Shown in pieces: positions 9,164 to 19,526 of a DNA stretch of 64,000 nt (position 1 is its first letter; each line of letters opens with the position of its first letter). The stretch is from Corynebacterium gallinarum (GTDB lineage: Bacteria; Actinomycetota; Actinomycetes; Mycobacteriales; Mycobacteriaceae): assembly GCF_014837045.1 (NCBI RefSeq), contig NZ_JACSPR010000009.1, positions 54,299 to 118,298 of the forward strand, given 5' to 3'. A program made the position numbers and the translations under genes. Below the pieces are notes generated by a model. The model saw only the letters and a program-made list of their open reading frames with translations, searched no databases and was not told the DNA's origin.

Positions 9164-10366
9164 ATGAATGTGAACAAGCGTGGGCAACGGCAGGTCTGGC
9201 TGGCGGTGGCATTGTCGGTGTTCACCGTGGCATGGGGTGGAAACGAATTCACTCCGCTGCTGGTGCTCTACCGGGAGCAGGGCATCTTCAGTGATCTCTT
9301 CATCGATATGATGCTGGTCTGCTATGCCATCGGCGTGGCCGTGGGTCTGCTGGGTGCAGGCCCGCTGTCCGACCGTTTCGGCCGACGGGCCCTCATGCTG
9401 CCTGCGCCTCTGATCGCGGCCCTGGGTTCGGCGTTCATCGCCTCCGGTGAGGAACTGGGTGTGCTCATGGCGATCGGCCGCACCCTGTCGGGTATCTCGG
9501 TGGGCATGGCCATGACGGTGGGGGGTTCCTGGATCAAGGAACTGGCCCATCCGCGTTTCGAGCCCGGCGTGAAACCCAGCGAGGGCGCCCGCCGTGCATC
9601 GATGTCCCTGACCGGTGGCTTCGCACTTGGTCCCGCCGTGGCTGGTGTCATGGCGCAGTGGCTGCCGCTGCCCGGTCAGTTGCCCTATCTGCTGCATATC
9701 GTGTTGTCGCTGGTCCTGCTGCCGTTGATCCTCACCGCCCCGGAGACCCGTCAGTCCGCACACCTGAAGGTGAAGGGTTCCTTCTGGGCTGACATCCTGG
9801 TGCCCTCGGCGAAGAACAAACGCTTCCTTTTTGTGGTGGTGCCCATGGCCCCGTGGGTGTTCGGCGCGGCCTTCGTCTCCTACGCCATCCTGCCCACACT
9901 GCTGCGCGACATGGTGGAATACTCCGTCGCGTATTCCGCCCTGATTGCGTTGGTCACCCTGGGATCCGGTTTCATCATCCAGCAGTTCGGCCCGCAGATC
10001 ATGGGGGAGAGCAGAACCCGCGGCCCGATCCTCGCGATGTCGGTGACTGTGCTGGGCATGGCAGGTTCGGTGTGGGTCGCGACGAATCCGCATCCGTGGT
10101 GGGCGCTGGTTGTCTGCGTGATCCTGGGTCTGGCCTATGGTCTGGGCATGTTCATGGGGCTTGCCGACACCCAACGCATCGCCACCCCCACCGACCTGGC
10201 GGGCCTGACCGGCATCTTCTACGCCCTGACGTACACCGGCATGATCTTTCCCGCGGTGCTCACCCGACTCAGCGAATTCTTCACCTACCCGCAGATGCTG
10301 GGCTTCGGCACCGTCATGGCGGTCATCTGCCTGATCATTGTGAGCGTAACCTCCCGCAAACTCTGA
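9164..10366 (+). CDS. Major facilitator superfamily transporter
   Basis: 400 aa with about twelve hydrophobic segments. The loop between helices 2 and 3 contains the MFS signature G-P-L-S-D-R-F-G-R-R. The start is put at ATG 9164 because a -10-like hexamer ends 7 nt upstream; a GTG at 9143 would add seven residues. It stands alone behind a terminator. Drug or metabolite efflux is the common role of such singletons, but the substrate cannot be read from the sequence. Confidence 0.88.
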   Translation: MNVNKRGQRQVWLAVALSVFTVAWGGNEFTPLLVLYREQGIFSDLFIDMMLVCYAIGVAVGLLGAGPLSDRFGRRALMLPAPLIAALGSAFIASGEELGVLMAIGRTLSGISVGMAMTVGGSWIKELAHPRFEPGVKPSEGARRASMSLTGGFALGPAVAGVMAQWLPLPGQLPYLLHIVLSLVLLPLILTAPETRQSAHLKVKGSFWADILVPSAKNKRFLFVVVPMAPWVFGAAFVSYAILPTLLRDMVEYSVAYSALIALVTLGSGFIIQQFGPQIMGESRTRGPILAMSVTVLGMAGSVWVATNPHPWWALVVCVILGLAYGLGMFMGLADTQRIATPTDLAGLTGIFYALTYTGMIFPAVLTRLSEFFTYPQMLGFGTVMAVICLIIVSVTSRKL

Positions 10367-11335
<969 letters not shown>

Positions 11336-11356
11336 CGCGCCCCGCCCCCCGCACCC

Positions 11357-11601
11357 TTCGATTTTTTCGACACATTCTGCGCCAGCAGCCCGGGGTGTGT
11401 CGATTTTTTCAACCCCCAAGGCCATTCGAGTTCGACTTTTTCAACACGCCCACCCCGCTGGCCAGACTGTGTGTCGAAATCCTCCACTTCCGCACACCGG
11501 ACCCCCGAAAAACGTCCCCACCACAACGCCGTCTAAGCGGTCAGCAAACACGCGCCCACCCCTGAGTGCATCCAGCCAGCATCAGCGCCTTAGAGCAGCG
11601 C
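11357..11601. repeat. Copy 2 of the 245-bp structured intergenic repeat
   Basis: It starts TTCGATTTTTTCGACACA. Outer arms of hairpin 1 (TCGACACA/TGTGTCGA) end in TTTTTT, like a terminator. A second hairpin follows, then the block CGAAATCCTCCACTTCC shared with copy 3. The distal block GCCGTCTAAG ... CGCCTTAGAG has lost part of its pairing compared with copy 3. Confidence 0.8.
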
Positions 11602-11647
11602 TACCCAGCAGCCGACAACCACCCGCCACCAGGTCGCTGCCGCACCC

Positions 11648-11893
11648 TTCGATTTTTTCGACACACCCCGGCACCGAAGCCCGGGGTGTGTCGATTTTTT
11701 AAACCCAAGAGCCATTCGGGTTCGATTTTTTCGACACAGCAACCCTGCTGACCAGCCCGTGTGTCGAAATCCTCCACTTCCACCCACCCGGCCCCCGAAA
11801 ACCGGCCCCTCCACAGCGCCGTTTAAGCGCCCAGCAACCATGCCCCCACCCCTGAGTGCATCCGGCCGTCATCAACCTCTTAAAACGGCGCCT
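11648..11893. repeat. Copy 3 of the 245-bp structured intergenic repeat
   Basis: This is the best-formed copy. Hairpin 1 has 14-nt perfect arms (TCGACACACCCCGG / CCGGGGTGTGTCGA) followed by TTTTTT. Hairpin 2 uses TTCGACACA/TGTGTCGAA. The distal arms are GCCGTTTAAG and CTTAAAACGGC about 60 nt apart. Stem sequence differs from copy 1 but pairing is kept. Confidence 0.8.
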
Positions 11894-11898
11894 ACCAG

Positions 11899-12267
11899 CT
11901 ACTTCTGTACGGAGTCCTCCGGCAGCACCGGATTCTGCAGGGCCACGGCACGTGCCAGCTTGGCATAACGCAGTTCCAGCTCACGGAATCGCACATAGCT
12001 GGACAGTGTGGTGAAGATGAACGCCACCACCAGCACATAGAGCAGCAGATCAGTGCCGCGGCCCACGCCGACGAGGTTGGCTACAGCGGTGAGGTCCTCC
12101 GGGCGCAGTACTGCCCATACGGCGGCCACGATGAACATGAGGAAACCGATCTTCACCCATGCCTTGGCGCGGGCCTTTCGGCGGTTGCTCAGGAAGTACA
12201 GTGCCAGGCCGCCGGTGGCGAGCAGCAGAAGTATCTGGATGATGATCTGGGTGGTGGAGTCGGTCAT
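11899..12267 (-). CDS. DUF2304 small membrane protein
   Basis: 122 aa from the ATG at 12265-12267, which overlaps the stop of the glycosyltransferase upstream by 4 nt (ATGA). Three hydrophobic helices are visible (about 6-25, 34-52, 67-90), followed by a charged C-terminal helix rich in E, R and K. DUF2304 proteins typically travel with DPM1-like GT2 enzymes and are thought to help deliver or flip polyprenyl-linked sugars. The overlap argues for tight co-translation with that partner. Confidence 0.85.
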   Translation of the reverse strand: MTDSTTQIIIQILLLLATGGLALYFLSNRRKARAKAWVKIGFLMFIVAAVWAVLRPEDLTAVANLVGVGRGTDLLLYVLVVAFIFTTLSSYVRFRELELRYAKLARAVALQNPVLPEDSVQK

Positions 12268-12998
12268 GGCAGCCTCCTGGCGAGGAATCCGTCGGCGAGG
12301 ATGTTCACGCCGTTGAGCAGGGACTGGCCCTTGCTCATTGAGTATTCGGTGTAGAGGATATCCACGGGTTCCTCGGCGATGCGCCAGCCGCGGTCGACGA
12401 TCTGGTCGATGAATTCGGAGGCGTGCGACATGCCGTTCATCCGGATGTTGAGTTCCTGCGCTACTTTCTGATTGAACACGCGCAGGCCGTTGTGGGCATC
12501 GGTGAGCCCCAGTTTGCGGGTCTTTGGGGACAGCAGCACCACGGTGCGCAGCACCAGGCGTTTGATCCAGGGCACCTGGTCGTCTTCTTCGCGGGGGCGG
12601 CCGAAGCGGGTGCCCACGATGATGTCCAGGTTCTCCTGTCGCAGGCGTTCGACCATGCGCACCACGTCCTTGACCTGGTGTTGGCCGTCGGCGTCGAACG
12701 TGACGAAGCAGGCAGCGCCGGGTTGTTTGCGGGCGTATTCCACCCCGGTCTGGATCGCTGCGCCCTGGCCGAGGTTGACGGGGTGGTTGACCAGGTGGGC
12801 TCCGCTGGCGTGGATTTCCTCGGCGGAGTTGTCGGGCGAGCCGTCGTTGACCGCCACGATGTTGGGGAAGGTCCGACGGGCGTTGATCAGGACGTCCCTG
12901 ATGACTGTGCCCTCGTTGTAGCAGGGCACGACCAGCCATGTGTCGCTGAAATCCGGCGAAGCGTGCGCGCCGGTGTTGCTTGTCTGTATCGCATCCAT
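12264..12998 (-). CDS. Glycosyltransferase family 2, polyprenyl-phosphate sugar synthase-like
   Basis: 244 aa if started at the ATG at 12996-12998; a longer in-frame start near 13067 is possible but adds unconvincing residues. Motifs run in the GT2/DPM1 order: VVPCYNEG, VNDGSPDNS, then the metal-binding DADGQH, and a later LTDAHNG segment. No membrane helices are seen, consistent with the neighbouring DUF2304 protein supplying the membrane part. It probably transfers a hexose from a nucleotide sugar to decaprenyl phosphate for envelope decoration. Confidence 0.83.
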   Translation of the reverse strand: MDAIQTSNTGAHASPDFSDTWLVVPCYNEGTVIRDVLINARRTFPNIVAVNDGSPDNSAEEIHASGAHLVNHPVNLGQGAAIQTGVEYARKQPGAACFVTFDADGQHQVKDVVRMVERLRQENLDIIVGTRFGRPREEDDQVPWIKRLVLRTVVLLSPKTRKLGLTDAHNGLRVFNQKVAQELNIRMNGMSHASEFIDQIVDRGWRIAEEPVDILYTEYSMSKGQSLLNGVNILADGFLARRLP

Positions 12999-13164
12999 GA
13001 TGTTGAAAGAGCTTAGTGCATTTTCCGGCGTCTGCCGGTAGGCCAGGCTTATCCACGCCTCCTTCACCCCGCACCCACACCTCAGGCGGGTAAGCTAACC
13101 GAGATCAGGGGCAGCGCACAGTCCCCGCCGGATACCACAGCAGCATGAAGGAGCCAGGATATCG

Positions 13165-14223
13165 ATGGGTAGCAACAGCATCGGTGTGGTCATTGTTTCC
13201 TATGGCCACGAGCAGGATGTGGCCGATCTGGTGGATTCGTTTGCCGGGCAGCTGCGCCCCAATGATCGCGTGGTGGTGGTGGATAACCGCAAGCCGTGGT
13301 TGTTGGAGTCGGTGGTGGGGGATCGCCTCAAGAAACATAACGCCATGATCATCAACCACGACAACGGTGGTTTCGCTGCAGGCTGCAATGTGGGGGCCGC
13401 GCGCATCCAGGATGAGGTGGATCTGCTGTTCTTCCTCAACCCGGACACGGTGATTGAGGATCCTACGTTGTTTGATACTCTGCGACGCGTCGATAAGCGG
13501 TGGGCGGCGTTCATGCCGTACCTCCTGCTCCCCGATGGCACGATCAACTCCGCGGGCAACGCGTTGCACATCTCGGGGTTGTCGTGGGTGACGGGGCTGG
13601 ATGACAAGCCTGTCGGTCTGCATCCGGAGAGTGCTGATGACACCCCCGAGGTCACGGATATCTCCATCGCGTCGGGCGCGTGTCTGGTGGTGCGTACCGA
13701 GTGGTGGCAGAAGCTCGGTGGCATGGAGGAGTTGTACTTCATGTACCACGAGGACACGGATTTCTCGGCGCGTCTGCTGCTCTCCGGCGGCCGCATTGGT
13801 CTGGTTCATTCGGGTTATGTCACCCACCACTATGACTACGCCAAGGGTGATTACAAGTGGATCTACATCGAGCGCAACCGGCATGTGCTGCTGCTCAGTG
13901 TGCTGCCGCTGCCCACGCTGGTGGTGCTCATCCCGCAGATTCTCGGTGCGAACCTGGGTCTGTGGGCGATCGCCGCGAAGGAGAACCGCCTGGGCCTGAA
14001 GGTGAAATCCCTGCGTCTGCTCATCCGTGATCTGCCGAAGATCGTCGCCCTGCGCAGGAAGACCCAGCAGCTTCGTGCCCTCACCCCTGCGGAGTACCTG
14101 GAGAAGATGGAGTGGCGTTTCGATAACCCCAATCTCGGCGCGCTCGGCAGCAATAAGACCGTAAACAGGATCTACAAAGCCTATTACCAGGCCTGCCGCG
14201 CGATCCTCCGCGTTATTGCTTAA
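13165..14223 (+). CDS. Glycosyltransferase family 2 (rhamnosyltransferase-like)
   Basis: 352 aa. A good ribosome site (AAGGAGCC) lies before the ATG. Motifs are VVIVSYG at the N-terminus, DNGGFAAGCN, the metal-binding LNPDTV, and MYHEDTDFSARL, the order typical of WbbL/rhamnosyltransferase-type GT2 enzymes that use dTDP-rhamnose. The C-terminal part has a hydrophobic segment (about 235-260) and a basic tail. The rml genes 6-10 kb away supply dTDP-rhamnose. The acceptor is unknown. Confidence 0.85.
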   Translation: MGSNSIGVVIVSYGHEQDVADLVDSFAGQLRPNDRVVVVDNRKPWLLESVVGDRLKKHNAMIINHDNGGFAAGCNVGAARIQDEVDLLFFLNPDTVIEDPTLFDTLRRVDKRWAAFMPYLLLPDGTINSAGNALHISGLSWVTGLDDKPVGLHPESADDTPEVTDISIASGACLVVRTEWWQKLGGMEELYFMYHEDTDFSARLLLSGGRIGLVHSGYVTHHYDYAKGDYKWIYIERNRHVLLLSVLPLPTLVVLIPQILGANLGLWAIAAKENRLGLKVKSLRLLIRDLPKIVALRRKTQQLRALTPAEYLEKMEWRFDNPNLGALGSNKTVNRIYKAYYQACRAILRVIA

Positions 14224-14250
14224 CGACGCCTCCCTCATCCCCTCCCGCAC

Positions 14251-14296
14251 GCCCCGCCCACCCCGACCGGGGGCAGGGTGGGTGAACCTGCGGGGC
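14251..14296. terminator. GC-rich hairpin after the GT2 gene
   Basis: GCCCCG pairs with CGGGGC, enclosing CCCACCC / GGGTGGG. There is no T-run, so this is a possible factor-assisted or weak terminator only. Confidence 0.35.
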
Positions 14297-14421
14297 AAAG
14301 GGGATGAATTCATGCTTAATAAAACTTTTATAGAACACAAAGTCCCTGCTCGTGCATTTTCCCATGGGTTTCAATGCTCCTGTTAAAGAACGCATGCCTT
14401 CCCACAGGAGAATTTGATCAA

Positions 14422-16539
14422 ATGAAGAGGCTTTCCCGCACGGCACTTGCTGTCGTCACCGCCACCGGACTCGGACTGGGTGCGCTCACCGTTCCCGCCT
14501 ACGCGCAAGAGAACACCGTCGAGCTGAACATCCTCGGCATCACCGACTTCCACGGTCACCTGCAGCCGAAGGGCGCTGAAGCCGGTATCGCCGGTATCGC
14601 CTGCTACGTCGAGGCCGAGCGTGCAGACAACCCACTGACCAGCTTCGTTACCGTCGGTGACAACATCGGTGGTTCTCCCTTCGAGACCTCGATCCTGGAC
14701 GACAAGCCGACCCTGGACGCGCTGAACGCGATTGGTGTCGATGCCTCCGCACTGGGAAACCACGAATTCGATGCAGGTTTCCTTGACCTGGCTGGTCGCG
14801 TCTCCCTGGACGGCACCGGCCAGGCAGAGTTCCCGTACCTGGGCGCCAACGTCGTCGGCGCGATCCCAGCACCCGCCGGCAGTGAGATCGTGGACCTCGG
14901 TGGCGTCAAGGTTGGTTACGTCGGCGCAGTCACCGAAGAGACCGCCTCACTGGTCTCCCCGGCGGGCATCCCGGGCCTCACCTTCACCAACGACATCGCG
15001 GCCATCAACACCGAGGCCGCCCGCATCGCCGCTGACGTCGATGTCGTCATCGCCCTGATCCACTCCGGTGCTTCCGCAACCGACGAGTTCTCCACTGACG
15101 TCGACGTTGTGTTCGCGGGCCACACCCACCAGAACCGCGTCGAGACCGGCCCGGCCCGCGAGGGCAAGCAGCCACTCGTGCTGATCCAGGGTTGGGAGTA
15201 CGGCAAGGCTGTCTCCGATGTCGAGATCACCTTCGACCGCACCGCCGGTGAGATCACCAACATCGAGGCACGCAACGTCGTGGCGGAGGAGATCCTGGCT
15301 GCCTGCGATACCGTGCCGGGCAACGCCGTCGTGGCTGCTGTCCAGAACATCGTCACTGCAGCGGTCGACGCTTCCGCCGAGGCTGGCGGCGAGGTGGTCA
15401 CCACCATCGAGAACAGCTTCTACCGCGGTGCGACTTCCGAAGGCGCGTACGGCAGCAACCGTGGCGTGGAATCCTCCCTCAACAACCTGCTCGCCGAGGC
15501 CGCACTGTGGGGCATGAACGAACTCACTGCACTGTCTGCCGACATCGGTGTCATGAACGCCGGTGGCGTCCGCTCAGACCTCGAGGCCGGCTCGGTCACC
15601 TTCGCCGAAGCGTACGCAGTCCAGCCTTTCGGCAACACCTACGGTGTCGTCGATATCACCGGTGCCCAGTTCAAGCAGGCTCTTGAGCAGCAGTGGAAGT
15701 CTCCCACTGCGGAGCACCCCCGCCTGGCACTGGGTCTGTCCAACAACGTTCAGTACTCCTTTGATGAGTCCCGTCCAGACGGCGAGCGCATCACCCACGT
15801 CACCGTTAATGGCGTACCACTTGATCTGGACGCCACCTACCGTGTGGCCGGAGCCAGCTTCCTGCTCGCCGGTGGCGACGGCTTCACCGCTCTGGCTGAA
15901 GGCAGCGACATGCTCAATTCCGGCATGATCGACATCGACTTGTTCAACCGGTACCTCGCGGAAAATCCCGACGTTGAGATCCGCGACAACCACGCTTCCG
16001 TGGGCATTCAGCTCGACGGCCCCGGTGTCGCAGCGGATGGTTCCCTGATCGCCGGTGAGGAAATCACCATCGATCTGTCCTCCCTGTCCTACACCGGCGG
16101 CGAGACCAAGCCCACCACCGTCACCGTCACCCTCGGCGACCAGGTGGTCACCGCCGATGTGGACACCACCATCCTCCCTGAGAAGTACGACAACACCGGC
16201 ACAGCAACGGTCACCGTCACCGTCCCCACCGGCGCAACCGAGCTGTCGGTGGAAACCGACGCCGGCACCACCTTCTCCCTGCCGGTCACCGTCACCGAGA
16301 CGCCTGTCGACGACGAACCCAGCACCGGCTCCGATAACGGCTCCGTCTCCGGTTCCGCGCTCGGTTCCTCGGTGGGTGCCTTCGCCGGTGTTGCTGGCGT
16401 GATCGCCGCTATCGCGGGCATCGCCGGTTTCCTCTTCAACTCCGTCATGGGTGGCGCACTCCCGGCCGCCCTGGCTCAGATTCCTGCTCTGGCGCAGCTC
16501 AATGCCCAGATCCAGGCCATCGCAGGTCAGTACATGTAA
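14422..16539 (+). CDS. ushA: Secreted 5'-nucleotidase / UDP-sugar hydrolase
   Basis: 705 aa from ATG 14422, preceded by ACAGGAG; the longer frame start at 14374 would place the signal peptide internally. A signal peptide (MKRLSR..., hydrophobic core, cleavage after A-Y-A) leads into a calcineurin-type metallophosphatase domain with DFHGH, GDN, GNHEFD and GHTHQ motifs. A 5'-nucleotidase C domain follows (NAGGVR, about 380). The C-terminus has a Ser/Gly-rich linker and a hydrophobic segment (about 650-675), so the enzyme is probably anchored. It degrades external nucleotides and UDP-sugars; in C. glutamicum ushA is phosphate-starvation induced. Confidence 0.92.
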   Translation: MKRLSRTALAVVTATGLGLGALTVPAYAQENTVELNILGITDFHGHLQPKGAEAGIAGIACYVEAERADNPLTSFVTVGDNIGGSPFETSILDDKPTLDALNAIGVDASALGNHEFDAGFLDLAGRVSLDGTGQAEFPYLGANVVGAIPAPAGSEIVDLGGVKVGYVGAVTEETASLVSPAGIPGLTFTNDIAAINTEAARIAADVDVVIALIHSGASATDEFSTDVDVVFAGHTHQNRVETGPAREGKQPLVLIQGWEYGKAVSDVEITFDRTAGEITNIEARNVVAEEILAACDTVPGNAVVAAVQNIVTAAVDASAEAGGEVVTTIENSFYRGATSEGAYGSNRGVESSLNNLLAEAALWGMNELTALSADIGVMNAGGVRSDLEAGSVTFAEAYAVQPFGNTYGVVDITGAQFKQALEQQWKSPTAEHPRLALGLSNNVQYSFDESRPDGERITHVTVNGVPLDLDATYRVAGASFLLAGGDGFTALAEGSDMLNSGMIDIDLFNRYLAENPDVEIRDNHASVGIQLDGPGVAADGSLIAGEEITIDLSSLSYTGGETKPTTVTVTLGDQVVTADVDTTILPEKYDNTGTATVTVTVPTGATELSVETDAGTTFSLPVTVTETPVDDEPSTGSDNGSVSGSALGSSVGAFAGVAGVIAAIAGIAGFLFNSVMGGALPAALAQIPALAQLNAQIQAIAGQYM

Positions 16540-16554
16540 TTCCCGCTAAACCAG

Positions 16555-16598
16555 AAAGTCCCTATCTCCACCACACAGGTGGGGATAGGGACTTTTTT
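16555..16598 (+). terminator. Strong rho-independent terminator between ushA and adhC
   Basis: AAAGTCCCTATCTCCACC pairs with GGTGGGGATAGGGACTTT around a short ACACA loop and runs into TTTTTT. The A-rich 5' side makes it able to act on the convergent adhC message too. Confidence 0.9.
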
Positions 16599-16607
16599 GG
16601 TGAACGT

Positions 16608-17651
16608 TTAGAACGTACTGGTGTCAATCACAAAGCGGAACTGCACGTCGCCGGCCACCACCCGGTCATAGGCCTCATCCACCTCGTGAACACTGATCTT
16701 CTCGATCCGCGCGCCCAGGCCGTGTTCGGCGCAGAAATCCAGCATCTCCTGGGTCTCCGGGATACCGCCGATATTGGAACCGGTGAGCACCTTGCTGCCA
16801 CCGATGAGGGAACCGAAGCTCAGGGGCTGCTTCTCCGGTGGCAGACCCACCACGGCCATCACCCCGCGGGGCTTGAGCAGACTCAAGTAGGCGCCGAGGT
16901 TGATGTTTGCGCTGATGGTGTTGAGGATGAAATCGAATTCCCCGCGGTAGTCGTTGAAGAAGCTCTCATCGGAGGTCGCCAGGGTCCGGGTAGCGCCGAG
17001 GGACTCCGCCACCTCCGCCTTCTTCAGGGAGCGCGACAGCACGGTCACCTCAGCGCCCTTGGCGGCTGCGATCTGCACGCCCATGTGCCCGAGCCCGCCC
17101 AGGCCCATGACCGCCACCTTGTCGCCTGACTTCACATTCCACTGGACGATGGGGGAGAAAGTCGTGATGCCGGCGCACAACAGGGGGGCGGCGACATCGA
17201 AATCCAGTGCGTCGGGGATCCGGCAGACAAACCGCTCGGACACGACGATCTTCTCGGCGTAGCCACCCTGGGTGATGGTGCCGTCCACATCCACGGAGTT
17301 GTAGGTGCCAACGGCCCCATTGAGGCAGTGGTTCTCAAAGCCCTGCTGGCACATCTCGCAGGTGCCGCAGGAATCCACCAGGCAGCCCACGCCGACGCGG
17401 TCACCGACCTTCCAGTCGGTGACCTCTGAACCCACGGCGGAAACCACACCGGCGATCTCATGGCCGACGGTCAGTGGGAAATTCGCCTCGCCCCATTCGT
17501 TGCGGACGGTGTGGATATCGCTGTGGCAGATGCCGGCGGCCTTGATGTCGATCACCACATCATCTGCGCGTGGGTTACGGCGCTGGATTGTCGTGATCTG
17601 GAATGGTGCGTCTGGCCCGGTTTTTTGCAGTGCCTTCACTGGAATTGTCAT
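16608..17651 (-). CDS. adhC: Zinc-dependent NAD(P) alcohol dehydrogenase (cinnamyl-alcohol/YahK type)
   Basis: 347 aa from ATG 17649-17651. Catalytic zinc Cys42 (GICHSD), GHE motif, structural zinc cluster C-G-T-C-E-M-C with a fourth Cys in FENHC, and Rossmann motif GLGGLG. The family reduces aldehydes to alcohols with NADPH. The symbol follows the syntenic C. glutamicum gene as I remember it. TATCCT ends 7 nt before the ATG, suggesting a leaderless message. Confidence 0.88.
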   Translation of the reverse strand: MTIPVKALQKTGPDAPFQITTIQRRNPRADDVVIDIKAAGICHSDIHTVRNEWGEANFPLTVGHEIAGVVSAVGSEVTDWKVGDRVGVGCLVDSCGTCEMCQQGFENHCLNGAVGTYNSVDVDGTITQGGYAEKIVVSERFVCRIPDALDFDVAAPLLCAGITTFSPIVQWNVKSGDKVAVMGLGGLGHMGVQIAAAKGAEVTVLSRSLKKAEVAESLGATRTLATSDESFFNDYRGEFDFILNTISANINLGAYLSLLKPRGVMAVVGLPPEKQPLSFGSLIGGSKVLTGSNIGGIPETQEMLDFCAEHGLGARIEKISVHEVDEAYDRVVAGDVQFRFVIDTSTF

Positions 17652-17664
17652 GCGGGCCAGGATA
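17652..17664 (-). promoter_or_regulatory. Candidate leaderless -10 (TATCCT) for adhC
   Basis: On the minus strand TATCCT (plus 17659-17664) ends 7 nt before the ATG, and no Shine-Dalgarno is present. Confidence 0.55.
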
Positions 17665-17705
17665 GTGGCCGGGAGCAATGTAGGCTACGTGCACCTTCTC
17701 AAACG

Positions 17706-19316
17706 CTACTGAGCAGCCGGGGACAGCTCCCAGGTGATGAAGCCACCGTCGAGGTTGGCGGATTCCACGCCGAGGTGGGTGAGCAGGCTGGCGGCGACGT
17801 GGCCGCGCTGGCCGACACGGCAGAAGGCGAGGGCCTTGCGGCCTTCGAGTTCATCGATGCGGTCGCGGATGTCGTCGACGGGAATGTTCACCGCACCGGG
17901 GATGGTGCCGGCGTTGAACTCGCCGGGGGTGCGGACGTCGACAAGCGTCCAGCCGTCGGAAAGCGCGTCGGAAAGCTCGTGCCACTGCACGGTCTTCTCG
18001 CCGCTGACCATGTTGTCGTTGACGTACCCGAGCAGGTTGACGGGGTCCTTGGCGGAGCCGAACTGCGGGGCGTAGGCCAGTTCCAGGTCGGCGAGGTCGG
18101 TGGCGGTGAGGCCGCCGCGCATGGCGGTGGCGATGACGTCGATACGCTTATCCACGCCCGCACCACCGACGGCCTGCGCGCCGAGGATCGCGTCGGTGTC
18201 TGCGTCGACGACCAGCTTGAGGTGGAGCATCTCCGCGCCGGGGTAGTAACCGGCGTGATCGGAGGGGTGGGTGTGGATGACGCGGATGTTCTTATCCGCG
18301 GCACGCGCGCGGCGCTCATTCCAGCCGACGGAACCGGCGGCCATGTCGAAGAGTCCGACGATCGCGGTGCCCAGGGTCGGGGTGCGGCGCACGTCGCGGC
18401 CGGTGATGATGTCGGCGACCAGGCGGCCGTGGCGGTTGGCCGTTTGGGCGAGGGGGACGAGGGTGTCCTCGCCGGAGACCGCATCGAGTTTCTCGGCGGC
18501 GTCGCCAAGCGCGAAGATCGACGGGTCGCTGGTGCGCTGCTGCTCATCCACCTTGATGCCACCGCGCTCACCCACCTCGAGCCCGGCGTCGGCGGCCAGG
18601 TCGCTGGCCGGCTTCACGCCGATGGACGCGATGACCATGTCGGCGGGCACCGTGCGGCCGTCGGCGAGGGTGAGGCGGTCGGCGGCGATGTCGGTGGTGT
18701 CGCCACCGGTGATCACCGTGACGCCGTTGTCAACGAGATGCTTTTCGACGATCACCGCCATCTCCTCATCCAGCGGCGTCATAATCTGCGGCGCCCGCTC
18801 AATCACCGTGACCTCCAGCCCACGGTGGCGCAGGTTCTCCGCCATCTCCAGGCCGATGAAACCACCACCGATGATGGCAGCGGTCTTCACGTCCTCGGTC
18901 AGGGCTGCGATGACCGTGTCCACATCCTCCACGGTGCGCAGGTTGAGGGCGCGCTCAATGCCGGTGATGGGCGGCATGATCGGGGTCGCGCCGGGGGAGA
19001 GCACCAGGTAGTCATAGGAGATGGACTCACCGTTTCCTGTGGTCACGGTCTTGTTCTCCCGGTCGATGGCGGTGGCGCGGGTGTTTACGCGCACATCCAG
19101 GTTGAACCTCTGGGCGAGTGATTCCGGGGTCTGCAGCAGCAGGGAATCACGCTCCGGGATGACCCCGGAGACGTGGTAGGGCAGGCCGCAGTTGGCGAAG
19201 GAGACATAACCTGATGCCTCGAGGACGATGATCTCCATCTCCTCATCACGACGACGGAGGCGAGCAGCGGTGGACATTCCGCCGGCGACGCCGCCGACGA
19301 TCACAGTGGTGGTCAT
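17706..19316 (-). CDS. CoA-disulfide reductase-like FAD oxidoreductase with C-terminal rhodanese domain
   Basis: 536 aa. FAD-binding GGVAGG at the N-terminus, redox-active Cys43 in F-A-N-C-G-L-P-Y-H, a second dinucleotide motif GGGFIGLE near 150, FALGDAAE near 270, and a dimerisation domain. Residues about 450-536 are a rhodanese domain with active loop CRVGQRG. Such CoADR-Rhd proteins reduce CoA persulfides and polysulfides with NAD(P)H. It follows the 46-aa zinc-ribbon-like gene by 27 nt under a CsoR/CstR-type operator, so it belongs to the same sulfane-sulfur response as the genes at 1-2827. Confidence 0.92.
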   Translation of the reverse strand: MTTTVIVGGVAGGMSTAARLRRRDEEMEIIVLEASGYVSFANCGLPYHVSGVIPERDSLLLQTPESLAQRFNLDVRVNTRATAIDRENKTVTTGNGESISYDYLVLSPGATPIMPPITGIERALNLRTVEDVDTVIAALTEDVKTAAIIGGGFIGLEMAENLRHRGLEVTVIERAPQIMTPLDEEMAVIVEKHLVDNGVTVITGGDTTDIAADRLTLADGRTVPADMVIASIGVKPASDLAADAGLEVGERGGIKVDEQQRTSDPSIFALGDAAEKLDAVSGEDTLVPLAQTANRHGRLVADIITGRDVRRTPTLGTAIVGLFDMAAGSVGWNERRARAADKNIRVIHTHPSDHAGYYPGAEMLHLKLVVDADTDAILGAQAVGGAGVDKRIDVIATAMRGGLTATDLADLELAYAPQFGSAKDPVNLLGYVNDNMVSGEKTVQWHELSDALSDGWTLVDVRTPGEFNAGTIPGAVNIPVDDIRDRIDELEGRKALAFCRVGQRGHVAASLLTHLGVESANLDGGFITWELSPAAQ

Positions 19317-19343
19317 GAGGTTAGTTGTTTCCTTTGCTGGTTG

Positions 19344-19484
19344 TTATTTTCTGGCTGCAGGCTGGTTGTGTGCGCAGGTGCACCACTGGTTCGGTGCCAC
19401 GCTGGCCTTGACCTGGTCAATATGCTGGCCGCAACCATCCCAGGTGGTCTTGCCGCAGGTTGGGCATTTAACGGGGTAACACAT
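19344..19484 (-). CDS. 46-aa zinc-ribbon-like small protein
   Basis: ATG at 19482-19484, stop at 19344-19346, with a very good ribosome site (AAGGAGA) 5-6 nt before the ATG. The peptide holds Cys2, a C-P-T-C pair (7 and 10), C19 (DGCGQH) with His21, and a late W-C-T-C-A-H cluster, all fitting a small treble-clef or zinc-ribbon fold. It starts 32-43 nt downstream of the operator/-10 and is co-transcribed with the CoA-disulfide reductase. Proteins of this kind are frequent in actinobacteria but I know no function. A thiol- or metal-handling role under persulfide stress is inference. Confidence 0.82.
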   Translation of the reverse strand: MCYPVKCPTCGKTTWDGCGQHIDQVKASVAPNQWCTCAHNQPAARK

Positions 19485-19526
19485 GGGGGTCTCCTTAGAG
19501 CAGGGTGAAGGATTGTTCTGCCATTC

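Larger units (their letters stand above)
11336..11898. other. Convergent intergenic region filled by two tandem repeat copies
   Basis: The 563 nt between the epimerase stop and the DUF2304 stop are nearly all accounted for by repeat copies 2 and 3, which start 291 nt apart and share the lead-in GCACCCTTCGA. Open frames here on both strands are translations of the hairpin arms and look non-coding. Confidence 0.75.

Noticed and set aside
11357..11893. Possible CRISPR array because of repeated blocks
   Set aside because: Only two tandem 245-bp units with internal hairpins, no short repeat-spacer pattern and no cas genes.
17460..19121. 553-codon open frame opposite adhC and the CoA-disulfide reductase
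   Set aside because: Same reason: shadow of two well-supported genes, with no recognisable domain.
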